Origin: Calditrichota bacterium
Lineage (GTDB): Bacteria > Calditrichota > Calditrichia > Calditrichales > Calditrichaceae
DNA: 64,000 nt
Assembly (NCBI GenBank): GCA_024278755.1
Contig: JAJRSO010000050.1
Location: 27,536 to 91,535 of the forward strand
Direction: 5' to 3'
In this document: one piece after another, positions 7,122 through 15,920 of the stretch
Layout of the letters: each line of letters opens with the position of its first letter
Position numbering within the stretch: the first letter of the stretch is position 1
The notes under the pieces: model-generated
Database searches by the model: none
The model's input: the letters and a program-made list of their open reading frames with translations, nothing else
What the model was told of the DNA's origin: nothing
Translations under genes and position numbers: made by a program

Positions 7122-9446
7122 ATGGCAGACAATAAGCATACGACGATGTCTGAAGGCGGACTGGATTTTGGAAAATATTACCGCTTAGTCAAACGGAAAA
7201 TCTGGACGATCATTGCCATTTTTAGCGTGGTTTTCGTCCTTTGGGTGGCAGCGGCAATCAGGCTCGGGCCAAGTCCCGTCTATACCACCAACGCCCTATT
7301 GCAGTTCGAAGACCGCCGTGCTTTATCAGCCGTGGAAACTCGGGGCCGTGTGGAAAATGAGAGTAAAATCGGTTTGCTGCTTAGCCGTAATTTTTTAGGT
7401 AAAGTGGTCGACAAACTTTCGATGGGCTTAAAGGTTCAGAATGTAAGCCGTTACAGCTTTATTGACAGTGTTATTTTGAGTGATGGTTATCTGCTTGGGG
7501 ATTATGTCTTGAAGAAAAAAGAGGGCCATCTGCAACTTTATTTTACAGATAAAGATAAAACGATAGAAGATAAAAAAGTATTGGACATGCCATATCCGGA
7601 AAACAATACGATTGAATATGGCGGATATAAGCTTTTTATGAAGGAGACCTTTTGGGAAAACCACGACAAAGTAGGTTTTCGGCTGATGTCCAGGGCAAAA
7701 GCAGTGGAATCGTTGCGAAATTCATTAGGTTACAGATTTCAGAATCGCTCACGTACATTGGCCAGTATCAATATTACCGGTACCGATCGCTATTTTATTA
7801 CGGATGTTTTGAATACTCTGATAGATGAATTTGTTCTTCAGAATCTGGATGTTAAGAAGTTCCATACACGAGAAGTGCTGAATATTTTAACGGAACAGTT
7901 GCAGACGGCCCAAACAGAACTGGATATTGCTGAGGGAGAACTGAAAAGATTCAGAGAAAACAACCCCTGGGTAGGCTTAACGGGGGATATAAACGGTGTT
8001 GTAAACGGTATATCGGCAAGTGAAGCCACTAAAACAAGTATTAAAAATCGCAAAACTGAACTGGATATGCTGCTTCAGCGCCTTAATTCCAGTAATGGCG
8101 ATAACAGAAATTCCATCCTAAATGAAATTCTTTCCTTTTTGGCAGCCCAGGCGCTTCCCACCATTCCGGCGCTTACATCGGAATTTACAACTTTAACCGA
8201 AGAGCGTATCCGTTTACTCGCTTCCTATGCGCCTTCACACCAGTTTGTTGTGGAAAACGCGCGTAAGATCAAGGAACTTGAAAAAAAGGTTTTGATGACG
8301 GCAGGAAATCAGTTAAGTCAGTACGATGCGCAACTGGTCCGCATCCAAAAGGAAATAGATAATAATACCTATAAAATCAGACACCTCCCGGCTAAAGAAA
8401 TGCAACTCGCAGAGCTTCAGCGTAAACGGTCGGTAGCCGACCAAATATACTCCACGCTTTTGGTGCGCTACAATCAGGCAAAAATTGCAGATGCCGTTGA
8501 AGTGGGCGATATTATAATTTTAGATCCCGCTGTCGTACCGCAGGCTTCCAGTAGAATGAAAGTATATCTCAAATACGGCCTTATCGGCGTGATACTCGGC
8601 CTGGCTTTTGGAATCGGGTTTGTCATTCTTAGCAGCTTGTTAGATAAAACCGTTCGCACATCCGAAGAGTTGGAAAAGCTGGTTTCTATGCGCGTTTTAG
8701 CAAAGATCCCGAAAATCGAGACAACCGATGAGCTTGATGCGCGAAACTTTGATGCCCCCGTACGTATCGATCCCAAACTGGTAACGGCGGATTATTCGCC
8801 TTCGCCCGTGGGTGAAGCATACCGGAGTTTAAGAACCCAATTGCTGGTGAATAATAAAAATGTAAAATCAATTTTTATCACATCGCTTAATCCGAGCGAA
8901 GGAAAATCACTTAATGCGGGAAATTTGGCCATTACCTTTGCCCAGCAAAAACTGCCGACTTTGCTAATCGACGGCGATATTCGCCGAGGCGTTATTCACC
9001 ATTCCTTTGCCTGTCAAAAGAAACCGGGGCTCTCCGATTTTCTGTATTCCAATGCGGATATTACGGATGAGAATATCCGGAAAATCATTCAGCAAACCCA
9101 TATCCCCAATTTATATCTTATCAGCAGCGGTCGGCCGGTTCCCAATCCGTCCGAAATTTTGGGTGGACAGCGTGGTAAAGATGTGTTTAATTTCCTGAAA
9201 AAACGGTTTGGTTTTGTTATTGTCGATTCGCCGCCCATCAGCGTAACTTCCGATTCGGTTATTATTTCGCAATATGTGGATGCCGGTTTATTTGTTGTGC
9301 GGGCCGGGAAATCAAACGTGGAACAGTTAAAAGCCAAAATTTCGGAATACAAAGACTTTTCCGATAGCCTTGCCGGAGTGGTTTTAAACTACGCTAAACT
9401 GGATATAAAAAAATCACATTATCATTATTCGTATTATAATTATTGA
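7122..9446 (+). CDS. Polysaccharide co-polymerase / BY-kinase fusion (Wzz-Wzc type)
   Basis: Chain-length regulator and tyrosine autokinase in one 774-residue chain. Residues about 15-60 carry the Wzz domain start with the first membrane helix (KIWTIIAIFSVVFVLWVAAAIRL). A long coiled-coil periplasmic region spans about 200-460, and the second helix (YGLIGVILGLAFGIGFVILSS) is near 485-505. The kinase domain has a Walker A NPSEGKSLNAGN (about 590), A' box LLIDGDIRRG (about 615) and Walker B FVIVDSPP (about 700). The C-terminus is a tyrosine cluster (HYHYSYYNY), the usual autophosphorylation site. The Walker A is slightly off consensus but keeps Lys-Ser. Ends in a terminator. Confidence 0.92.
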   Translation: MADNKHTTMSEGGLDFGKYYRLVKRKIWTIIAIFSVVFVLWVAAAIRLGPSPVYTTNALLQFEDRRALSAVETRGRVENESKIGLLLSRNFLGKVVDKLSMGLKVQNVSRYSFIDSVILSDGYLLGDYVLKKKEGHLQLYFTDKDKTIEDKKVLDMPYPENNTIEYGGYKLFMKETFWENHDKVGFRLMSRAKAVESLRNSLGYRFQNRSRTLASINITGTDRYFITDVLNTLIDEFVLQNLDVKKFHTREVLNILTEQLQTAQTELDIAEGELKRFRENNPWVGLTGDINGVVNGISASEATKTSIKNRKTELDMLLQRLNSSNGDNRNSILNEILSFLAAQALPTIPALTSEFTTLTEERIRLLASYAPSHQFVVENARKIKELEKKVLMTAGNQLSQYDAQLVRIQKEIDNNTYKIRHLPAKEMQLAELQRKRSVADQIYSTLLVRYNQAKIADAVEVGDIIILDPAVVPQASSRMKVYLKYGLIGVILGLAFGIGFVILSSLLDKTVRTSEELEKLVSMRVLAKIPKIETTDELDARNFDAPVRIDPKLVTADYSPSPVGEAYRSLRTQLLVNNKNVKSIFITSLNPSEGKSLNAGNLAITFAQQKLPTLLIDGDIRRGVIHHSFACQKKPGLSDFLYSNADITDENIRKIIQQTHIPNLYLISSGRPVPNPSEILGGQRGKDVFNFLKKRFGFVIVDSPPISVTSDSVIISQYVDAGLFVVRAGKSNVEQLKAKISEYKDFSDSLAGVVLNYAKLDIKKSHYHYSYYNY

Positions 9447-9462
9447 TTTGTAACTCCTTTCC

Positions 9463-9511
9463 AAGGAAGCCGTATTCCGATAAAACGGAAATTCGGCTTC
9501 CTTTTTTTTAA
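9463..9511 (+). terminator. Intrinsic terminator after the BY-kinase gene
   Basis: Ten-bp stem AAGGAAGCCG (9463-9472) / CGGCTTCCTT (9494-9503) with a run of T after it. It ends the four-gene EPS core operon; the next gene starts 93 bases later and so probably has its own promoter. Confidence 0.88.
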
Positions 9512-9603
9512 TCCGACAAATAAAACAGATATGGTGTACAACGGCCAGAATATACTATATGGTTGTTAAAACTTATTATTACAATTAAGAGACAGACCGT
9601 TTT

Positions 9604-10635
9604 ATGACAATAAAAGTACTTACAGAAGCAGACCGGCCAGCCTGGGACGCTTATATAGACCGGCATCCCGAAAGCAGGCTGTATCATAAAGCGGTTTGGA
9701 TAGATATTTTTTCGGAAACGGCCGGAAAACCGCCCTTGTATTTATTCGCAGAGCAGAATGGAAGCATTACGGGTGTAGCTCCGCTTATTAGGTTTAAATC
9801 GCCTGTAACGGGAAATGTTTTAATATCGTTGCCCTTTGTGAATTACGGCGGACTTTTGTATGACGATGCTGTTTCAAAAAATGCGTTGCTGGAAAAAATA
9901 GCCGCCATCCGGCAGGAAGAAGACTTTGGCAGTGTAGAACTGAGAACGGCACAGGCAAACGCCTTTGCATTACCGGTAAAACAAAATAAAGTAACGTTTA
10001 TTTTAGACCTGCCGGAAAGCGCCGAAGCGTTGAATAAACAGTTTAAAGCCAAACTACGCAGTCAGATCCGCAGACCTGTCAAAGAGGGAATGTACGCAAA
10101 AACAGGAGGCGCTGAACTTCTGGATGATTTTTATTATGTGTTCTGCCGGAATATGCGGGATTTGGGAACACCGGTCACAGGGAAGCCGTTTTTTGCTAAA
10201 CTACTAAGTGTCTTTCCCAATGAAGCCCGGATAGTAACGGTATATACCAAAGATAAGTTACCGGCGGCTTCAGCGTTTTTACTGGGTTTTAAGGAAATGC
10301 TGGAAATTCCCTGGGCTTCCTCGTTGCGTCGGTATAATCGATTTAGCCCCAATATGTTGCTCTATTGGGAAGTATTATCTTTTGCCATCAAAGCCGGATA
10401 TAAAAAATTCGACTTTGGACGGGGAACAAAAGACGGCGGTACCCATAGGTTTAAAAAACAATGGGGCGGCTCCGAGCAGACACTCTATTGGTACTATGTC
10501 TTACCGCAGGGCGAAGAACTGCCGCAGGTCAACAAAGAAAATCCAAAATATGCCTTAGCAATTAAGATGTGGCAAAAACTACCGCTGGCGCTGGCAAATT
10601 TAATAGGACCCAAAATAGCAAAGCACCTTCCATAA
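9604..10635 (+). CDS. FemAB-related acyltransferase
   Basis: A 343-residue protein of the FemAB/GNAT-fold group. Typical features are DAYIDRHPESRLYHKAVWIDIF near the N-terminus, GVAPLIRFKSPVTGNVLISLPFVNYGG, and the C-terminal GYKKFDFGRGTKDGGTHRFKKQWG followed by an aromatic patch (LYWYYVLP). This resembles the FemAB-related proteins that accompany exosortase/EPS loci, thought to transfer an acyl or aminoacyl group to a polymer. The actual donor is unknown; the ACP 2.3 kb downstream is a possible source. No signal peptide or membrane helix, so cytoplasmic. Confidence 0.78.
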   Translation: MTIKVLTEADRPAWDAYIDRHPESRLYHKAVWIDIFSETAGKPPLYLFAEQNGSITGVAPLIRFKSPVTGNVLISLPFVNYGGLLYDDAVSKNALLEKIAAIRQEEDFGSVELRTAQANAFALPVKQNKVTFILDLPESAEALNKQFKAKLRSQIRRPVKEGMYAKTGGAELLDDFYYVFCRNMRDLGTPVTGKPFFAKLLSVFPNEARIVTVYTKDKLPAASAFLLGFKEMLEIPWASSLRRYNRFSPNMLLYWEVLSFAIKAGYKKFDFGRGTKDGGTHRFKKQWGGSEQTLYWYYVLPQGEELPQVNKENPKYALAIKMWQKLPLALANLIGPKIAKHLP

Positions 10636-10671
10636 AATATCTTATCCTATCAAGTAAGGTAAAATTTATAA

Positions 10672-11835
10672 ATGTTAGAATCCATTTTCTGGCTGTTGTT
10701 TGCAGTCGTTTTATATATTTATCTGGGCTATCCCCTCCTTCTTGAAATCATTGCCCGGTTCAGGAGAAAAACAACCGATACCGATCCCGATTACCTCCCC
10801 CGGGTTTCTTTTATTATCTCGGCATTTAATGAAGAAGAGGTGATTTTGGAAAAACTGGAAAATACGGTTGCGTTGGACTATCCGCGTGAAAAATTATCCG
10901 TCTGGGTTGTATCGGATGCTTCTACGGATAAAACGGATGCGCTCGTAAAAGGATTTAACAAGGATAATGTGCATCTTTTTCGGGTTGAAGGACGAAAAGG
11001 TAAAACCCACGGAATTACGAAAGTGATGGAAAAGATTGATAGTCAAATCGTTGTTTTTTCCGACGCCAATGCCATTTATCAAAAAGATGCCTTACGTCAG
11101 TTAGTTAGTAATTTTAATGACCCGCAGGTTGGTTATGTGGTGGGGCAGGCGCAATATTATAAAGATGAAATCAGCGCGGCCGGCGCCAATGAAAATACCT
11201 ACTGGTCTTTTGAGCTCCGTTTAAAAAAGAATGAATCTGCCGTTGGTTCTGTGGTTGGTGGAGACGGCGCTATTTATGCCGTAAGACGTTCGCTGTTTAT
11301 TCCGCTTGATGATGAGGATATCAATGATTTTGTGAATCCCATTCAGATTATTTTACAGGGATACCGGGGCGTGTTTGAACCCGATGCCGTCTGTTTTGAG
11401 CAGACCGGGGATAGTTTCGAAAAAGAGTTTAATCGCAAACGACGCATTGTAAACCGCAGTTGGCGCGGCTTGTGGAAAAATGCGGCGGTAATGAATCCGT
11501 TGCGCACGGGACTGTTTGCCGGACAAATAATTTCGCATAAACTTCTGCGCTGGCTTGGGGGATTGTTTGGACTGATGCTGCTTCCTGTCAATATATTTTT
11601 ACTTAAGGAAGGTGGGCTTTACAACCTCTTTTTAAGCGGGCAGTCTGTTTTTTATCTGCTGGTCTTTTTGGGATATTATATGTATAAAAATAAGGAAAAT
11701 GTACCATCGGCTGTGGGAATTCCGTTCTATTTTTTTATGGTAAACTGGTATTCTCTGCTGGGAATTCTGGATGCATTTCGGGGAGAAACCTATACGACCT
11801 GGCAGACCATAAGAGAAAATGATACCGATGAATAA
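10672..11835 (+). CDS. Membrane glycosyltransferase, family 2
   Basis: Processive-type GT2 enzyme. An N-terminal membrane helix (LESIFWLLFAVVLYIYLGYPLLLEI) is followed by the GT-A domain: VSFIISAFNEEEVILEKLENT, WVVSDASTDKTDALV, VVFSDANAIYQ (the DxD equivalent), VVGGDGAIYAVRRSLF, and RKRRIVNRSWRGLW in the place of QxxRW. Two or three further hydrophobic helices occupy about 285-385. Length 387 aa fits the group that includes hyaluronan- and cellulose-synthase-like enzymes. Donor and acceptor are not predictable from the sequence. Confidence 0.87.
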   Translation: MLESIFWLLFAVVLYIYLGYPLLLEIIARFRRKTTDTDPDYLPRVSFIISAFNEEEVILEKLENTVALDYPREKLSVWVVSDASTDKTDALVKGFNKDNVHLFRVEGRKGKTHGITKVMEKIDSQIVVFSDANAIYQKDALRQLVSNFNDPQVGYVVGQAQYYKDEISAAGANENTYWSFELRLKKNESAVGSVVGGDGAIYAVRRSLFIPLDDEDINDFVNPIQIILQGYRGVFEPDAVCFEQTGDSFEKEFNRKRRIVNRSWRGLWKNAAVMNPLRTGLFAGQIISHKLLRWLGGLFGLMLLPVNIFLLKEGGLYNLFLSGQSVFYLLVFLGYYMYKNKENVPSAVGIPFYFFMVNWYSLLGILDAFRGETYTTWQTIRENDTDE

Positions 11836-11840
11836 TTGTA

Positions 11841-11861
11841 ATTCAATCCGCCGGATTGAAT
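11841..11861. repeat. Perfect inverted repeat upstream of the GNAT gene
   Basis: ATTCAATCCG (11841-11850) is mirrored by CGGATTGAAT (11852-11861) around one central base. It lies in the 46-base gap before the next start. The right arm continues GGATTGAATAGAATTAAAGG, and a near copy (GGACGATTGAATAGAATAAAAGG) lies at 38540-38562. It could be a protein-binding site or a small transcript hairpin; there is no T-run, so it is not a terminator. Confidence 0.45.
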
Positions 11862-11881
11862 AGAATTAAAGGTAATACGAA

Positions 11882-12946
11882 ATGGCATATACGGTAAAAG
11901 AAGCGGATGTGGTTAAAGACAAGCAGATTATGTTGCGTATTCTGCAAAATAACCGTTCCCGTGATAATTATGATTACAGTAAACGCTACGACTGGATTTA
12001 CCTGAACAATCCGCTGGGCAAAGCAAAGGCCTGGATTATATGGAAAGATAAAACCAGCCAACCGGTCGGTTTTACCGGCGCTTTTCCCAGAGCCGTGTAT
12101 GTAGACGGCAGAAAATACATCGGCTGGAACTGCGGCGATTTTTCCATTGAAAAAAAATTTCGTTCACTTGGCATTGCTCTAAAATTACGCAAAGCGGCAA
12201 AGCAGGCGGTGGATAATAATGAAATTCCTTTTTTATATGCCCATCCCAACGCCCGAATGGAAGTGATTCATTTAAAATCGGGGCATTTAAAAATTGCCCG
12301 CATGATGCGTTACGCGTTGCCGGTACGGTTAGATGGGATATTAAGTAAGTTTTTACCATTTCATTGGCTGGTGCGAGTATTCGCCATTCCCCTGAATGTG
12401 CTGCTGAGTTACCAGTACCGGTTTCGTATCTTCAGCGGCGTGACGGCAAAAAACTTTGATACGGTGCAGGTGAATGAAACCCACGAAAATGTATTCATGA
12501 AAATGACCGGACAATTTCCGGTCCTCGGCAGCCGGGACAAGGATTATATTAACTGGAAATTCCGGGACAACCCCAATTATGCTTATCGGCAGATGGATTT
12601 GTTTTACAAAGGTGCCTTGGTAGGCAGTGTTTTTTATACAAAGCGCGACAAAGTAATCAATATAAGCGATGTGCTGATTGATGATTTCCGACGTTTTGCC
12701 GATCAACTGTTCCGTTATTTTATAAAACGTGTTCGCCGTTTAAATCCCGAAGTGGTAACGGTTTCGTTTATCCTTCAGGAGTTCAACCCATTCGTAAAGG
12801 TACTAAAAAAGACAGGATTCAAATATCGTGATGACGCCACATCGGGCGCGATTGCTTATGTTAATAAAGAAAACAACCCGCCGCTTGCCGAACGCATGCT
12901 AAAGGGTGAAAATTGGTTTATGACCGTTGGTGACAGAGACGCTTAA
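11882..12946 (+). CDS. GNAT-family N-acetyltransferase
   Basis: A 354-residue GNAT protein. The first half has a fold-typical pattern: GFTGAFPRAVYVDGRKYIGWNCGDFSIEKKFRSLGIALKLRKAAKQAV, in which RSLGIALKLRKA is the acyl-CoA pyrophosphate loop (RxxGxA-like). The second half (about 190-350) contains a further GNAT-like segment (GSVFYTKRDKVINISDVLIDD, LFRYFIKRVRR). It sits 14 bases before an ACP gene, so an acyl-ACP donor is possible. It probably acylates an amino sugar of the EPS. The exact substrate is unknown. Confidence 0.68.
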   Translation: MAYTVKEADVVKDKQIMLRILQNNRSRDNYDYSKRYDWIYLNNPLGKAKAWIIWKDKTSQPVGFTGAFPRAVYVDGRKYIGWNCGDFSIEKKFRSLGIALKLRKAAKQAVDNNEIPFLYAHPNARMEVIHLKSGHLKIARMMRYALPVRLDGILSKFLPFHWLVRVFAIPLNVLLSYQYRFRIFSGVTAKNFDTVQVNETHENVFMKMTGQFPVLGSRDKDYINWKFRDNPNYAYRQMDLFYKGALVGSVFYTKRDKVINISDVLIDDFRRFADQLFRYFIKRVRRLNPEVVTVSFILQEFNPFVKVLKKTGFKYRDDATSGAIAYVNKENNPPLAERMLKGENWFMTVGDRDA

Positions 12947-12960
12947 GAATAGGAGGAAAA

Positions 12961-13197
12961 ATGGATATTAAGCAAAAACTGATAGATTTTTTATATGACG
13001 ATTCTCTAAAAGACGAATTTAACGATTTAGAGCCGGATGATTCTTTGCTTGAGCTGGGAATTGTAGATTCGGTAAAAATGCTTGATCTGATTGGCTTCAT
13101 CGAAGATACGTTTAATATTAAAGTAGATGAGGAAGATTTATATCCGGAAAATTTCGATTCGCTCAACGCCATAGAGGAGTATATTCAGTCTAAATAA
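12961..13197 (+). CDS. Acyl carrier protein
   Basis: A 78-residue acidic ACP-like protein. The phosphopantetheine site is LGIVDSVKMLDLIGFIED, with Ser37 in the DS motif and the usual hydrophobic helix II after it; the C-terminus has the recognisable PENFDSLNAIEEYIQ. An AGGAGGAAAA precedes the ATG. It is unlike the housekeeping AcpP (which has a DSLD motif and lies beside fab genes); the position between an acyltransferase and a flippase suggests a dedicated role in EPS modification. The next gene starts 1 base after the stop. Confidence 0.85.
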   Translation: MDIKQKLIDFLYDDSLKDEFNDLEPDDSLLELGIVDSVKMLDLIGFIEDTFNIKVDEEDLYPENFDSLNAIEEYIQSK

Positions 13198-13198
13198 G

Positions 13199-14680
13199 AT
13201 GACCGATAATTTAGCTCAAAAAACGCGTACGGGAATTCTTTGGAATGCAGGCAATATTCTGTTTTCAAAATCCTTTCGTCTGATTACAAGTATTGTTTTA
13301 GCGCGTCTGCTATTTCCGGAAGATTTTGGGTTATACGGCATTGCTTTAATTCTTATCCGGCTGGCCCGTAAAATAACAAATATGGGATTTGGGGCCGTTA
13401 TTGTCCAGCGAAAGGAGATAACGAAGCAGGAAATAGACACGATTTTTACCGTAAGTCTGAGTATGAATTTTATAATGGCGCTCGGGCTTTTTTTTGCTGC
13501 GCCGTACTTTGCACAATGGATAGACGAACCACGGATTGTTCCATTGGTTAATCTTATTTCTACGACTTTTTTGATGGCTGCTTTTATTTTAACGGCGGAA
13601 AATATTTTAAAGCGAAATCTTAAGTTTAAAGCGCTCTCATTTAGCCGATCGATCAGTTCGGCCGTTCAGTATTCGGTACCTATCCTTTTAGCCATACTAA
13701 GTTTTGGTGTTTGGAGTTTAATTTTAGGCGAGGTTTTAGGTACCTTTGCTGCCATGGTCATGGCCCTGTTTTATGCCCGCTGGATGCCTAAACTCTATTT
13801 TAAATTAAAAGCGTTTAAAAATGTCTATGCGTATGGGTTTAAAGTATCGGTCGTTTCATATCTCGAATATTTTATTAACAATATAGATTACCTGCTAATT
13901 GGTAAATTTCTTGGCACGGTTCAGTTAGGATTCTACGAGCGCGCTTTTAATATAATGAATCTTACGCGGAGACAATTGGGAAATACCATAAATGAATCGT
14001 TATTTTCGGCCTATTCAAAAATCAGCGGCGATAAAAAGCGGATTGTTTTTAATGTTAGCAAAGTTTTAAACTATGTTTCTTTAATTGCGTATCCGGTGCT
14101 TATCTGGCTGTTTTTTGCTGCTCCTTCTTTAATTGCAAATCTTTATGGCGCCAAATGGTACGAGACAATCATTCCGCTGCAGATAATGTGCCTCTCGGGG
14201 ATTATTAATACGCTTTCGATGGTGTTTAGCCCGGTTATCTTTGCGTTGGATTTAACGGCCCACCGTATTAAAATTCAGCTTATCTATCTGGTTGTATTAG
14301 CGGGTTTAATCTACCTGCTGATTCCGCTCGGAATAAAAGGCGCGGCCTTTGCCGTTGTGCTGGCTGCCGCCATAAATACCGGAATGCTGCTGTACATAAT
14401 GCAGAAAAAACTTAGTTTTAATTTGACACATTTTTTTAATGCACAAAAAACACCGTTATTGTATGGCGCTGTTCAGGTAACCTTTCTGTTTTCGGCCATC
14501 ACCCTCGGGAAACTATATTTTCCTTTACGCTCAATCCCCATGTTTTTTACCGTAAGTATTGTTACAGTGGCTGCTTTTGGCATTTCACACGTTATTTTTA
14601 AAAAAGAGGATTATCAGAATCTGCTGGATGAGATACGTTCCGCCCTTCATAAGAAAACCTCTAACGTTAAACCCACATAA
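13199..14680 (+). CDS. MOP-family polysaccharide flippase (Wzx-like)
   Basis: Integral membrane flippase of 493 aa with about 12-14 hydrophobic segments. The N-terminus GILWNAGNILFSKSFRLITSIVLARLLFPEDFGLYGIALILI and the following GFGAVIVQRKEITKQEIDTIFTVSLS are characteristic of polysaccharide-biosynthesis MOP flippases that export lipid-linked repeat units. It follows the ACP gene by 1 base and precedes the LarA-like gene by 15 bases. It is the first of two such flippases in the window. Confidence 0.9.
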   Translation: MTDNLAQKTRTGILWNAGNILFSKSFRLITSIVLARLLFPEDFGLYGIALILIRLARKITNMGFGAVIVQRKEITKQEIDTIFTVSLSMNFIMALGLFFAAPYFAQWIDEPRIVPLVNLISTTFLMAAFILTAENILKRNLKFKALSFSRSISSAVQYSVPILLAILSFGVWSLILGEVLGTFAAMVMALFYARWMPKLYFKLKAFKNVYAYGFKVSVVSYLEYFINNIDYLLIGKFLGTVQLGFYERAFNIMNLTRRQLGNTINESLFSAYSKISGDKKRIVFNVSKVLNYVSLIAYPVLIWLFFAAPSLIANLYGAKWYETIIPLQIMCLSGIINTLSMVFSPVIFALDLTAHRIKIQLIYLVVLAGLIYLLIPLGIKGAAFAVVLAAAINTGMLLYIMQKKLSFNLTHFFNAQKTPLLYGAVQVTFLFSAITLGKLYFPLRSIPMFFTVSIVTVAAFGISHVIFKKEDYQNLLDEIRSALHKKTSNVKPT

Positions 14681-14695
14681 AGATTCTCAGCAAAA

Positions 14696-15916
14696 ATGAA
14701 ACACAATACAATAGATATTCCGTGGGGCGCCTGGTACGGCGACCGAAAATTACGTTTAAAATTCCCGGAATCCTGGCTGGTTACAAACTTTACGCTTCAG
14801 AGTGACCGGAAAATTTCGGACAGCCAGATTTCGGAGAAACTGAATGCACTGGATCTGCTTTTACAGAAAAAAAATCCTAAAAGCATTATTATTGCCGTAG
14901 ATGATCTTACCCGGCCGGTTTTACTGGAAGAACTAATGGAGCAATTGCTTACGCGCATTACACAGTTTGGGGTTTCGGCAAAGCGTATTAAAATCATAAT
15001 TGGTTTGGGTTCTCATCAGGGGTTGAATAAGGAAGCCTTATTAAAGAAACTGGGACGTTTTGCGACGGAAAAATTTAAATGTATAAATCATCATCCCCAA
15101 GACACAGTTCCCATAGATATCATCTGGGGCAAAACTCCGGTAAAACTAAATAAGCATTATTTGCAGGCTGATTTTAAAATAGTTATCAGCGGCTTAACGC
15201 CACATAGTTTTGCGGGTTTCAGCGGCGGCGCAAAAATGCTTTTTCCAGGACTGGCCGATATGGAAACCATCGCCAAAACTCATAAATCGGTTTTAATGGG
15301 CTTTATGGGAAAACTGGGCGATATGGCGCAAAATAAGTTTCGCGATACAATTGAGGAATTTGTAAATAAGGCCGGGTTGGATTTTTTTATCGGAGTCGTG
15401 ATTAATGCCGATCGCAGTATACGAAATATTCACTGTGGTGATTATATTTCCGCACATCGTCTTGCCGCCGAAGAGGCTCGCAACTACTATTTACTCGATT
15501 TGAGTACGATGGAAAAACCATTTGATGCAGTTATTTTAAATGCATATCCCAAAGATACGGAGCTTTTACAGGCGGAGAACGGATTCATCCCCATAAAATC
15601 GGCGAAGCGCAATCTGGTTCGTGAAGAAGGGATTGTCGTTTTAACTTCAGCTTGCAGCGAAGGGATGGGGCATCATGGTCTGTTTGCTCCCGACGGGGTT
15701 TTATACCGCAAACCCCGTTTGCTGCGGTTTTTAAAGGAACGTCCGCTCTATTTTCATTCTGCAAAAATTACGGTAACGGAATTCCATGCCTTATATCACG
15801 AATCGTATCACTTTGTTAATGATATGCAGACGCTGATAAAGATATTGCAGCAAAAGCTACCCGAAAATGCACGGGTTGCCGTTTTTCCGTACGCCAGTTT
15901 ACAATTAACAGGATAA
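14696..15916 (+). CDS. LarA-like nickel-pincer racemase/epimerase homologue
   Basis: A 406-residue member of the LarA family (nickel-dependent lactate racemase and relatives), which interconvert 2-hydroxy acid stereoisomers. Visible are GLGSHQGL (His about 106), HSFAGFSGGAKMLFPG (His about 170, Lys about 180) and KTHKSVL (His about 195). These align with the three His and the pincer-bearing Lys of Lactobacillus LarA (108, 174, 184, 200), so an active NPN-type cofactor site is plausible. The cofactor genes larB, larC and larE are not in the window. Lying between a flippase and a Wzy/ligase gene, it probably epimerises a sugar acid or hydroxy-acid substituent of the EPS; this is inferred from position. 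Confidence 0.78.
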   Translation: MKHNTIDIPWGAWYGDRKLRLKFPESWLVTNFTLQSDRKISDSQISEKLNALDLLLQKKNPKSIIIAVDDLTRPVLLEELMEQLLTRITQFGVSAKRIKIIIGLGSHQGLNKEALLKKLGRFATEKFKCINHHPQDTVPIDIIWGKTPVKLNKHYLQADFKIVISGLTPHSFAGFSGGAKMLFPGLADMETIAKTHKSVLMGFMGKLGDMAQNKFRDTIEEFVNKAGLDFFIGVVINADRSIRNIHCGDYISAHRLAAEEARNYYLLDLSTMEKPFDAVILNAYPKDTELLQAENGFIPIKSAKRNLVREEGIVVLTSACSEGMGHHGLFAPDGVLYRKPRLLRFLKERPLYFHSAKITVTEFHALYHESYHFVNDMQTLIKILQQKLPENARVAVFPYASLQLTG

Positions 15917-15920
15917 CTTT

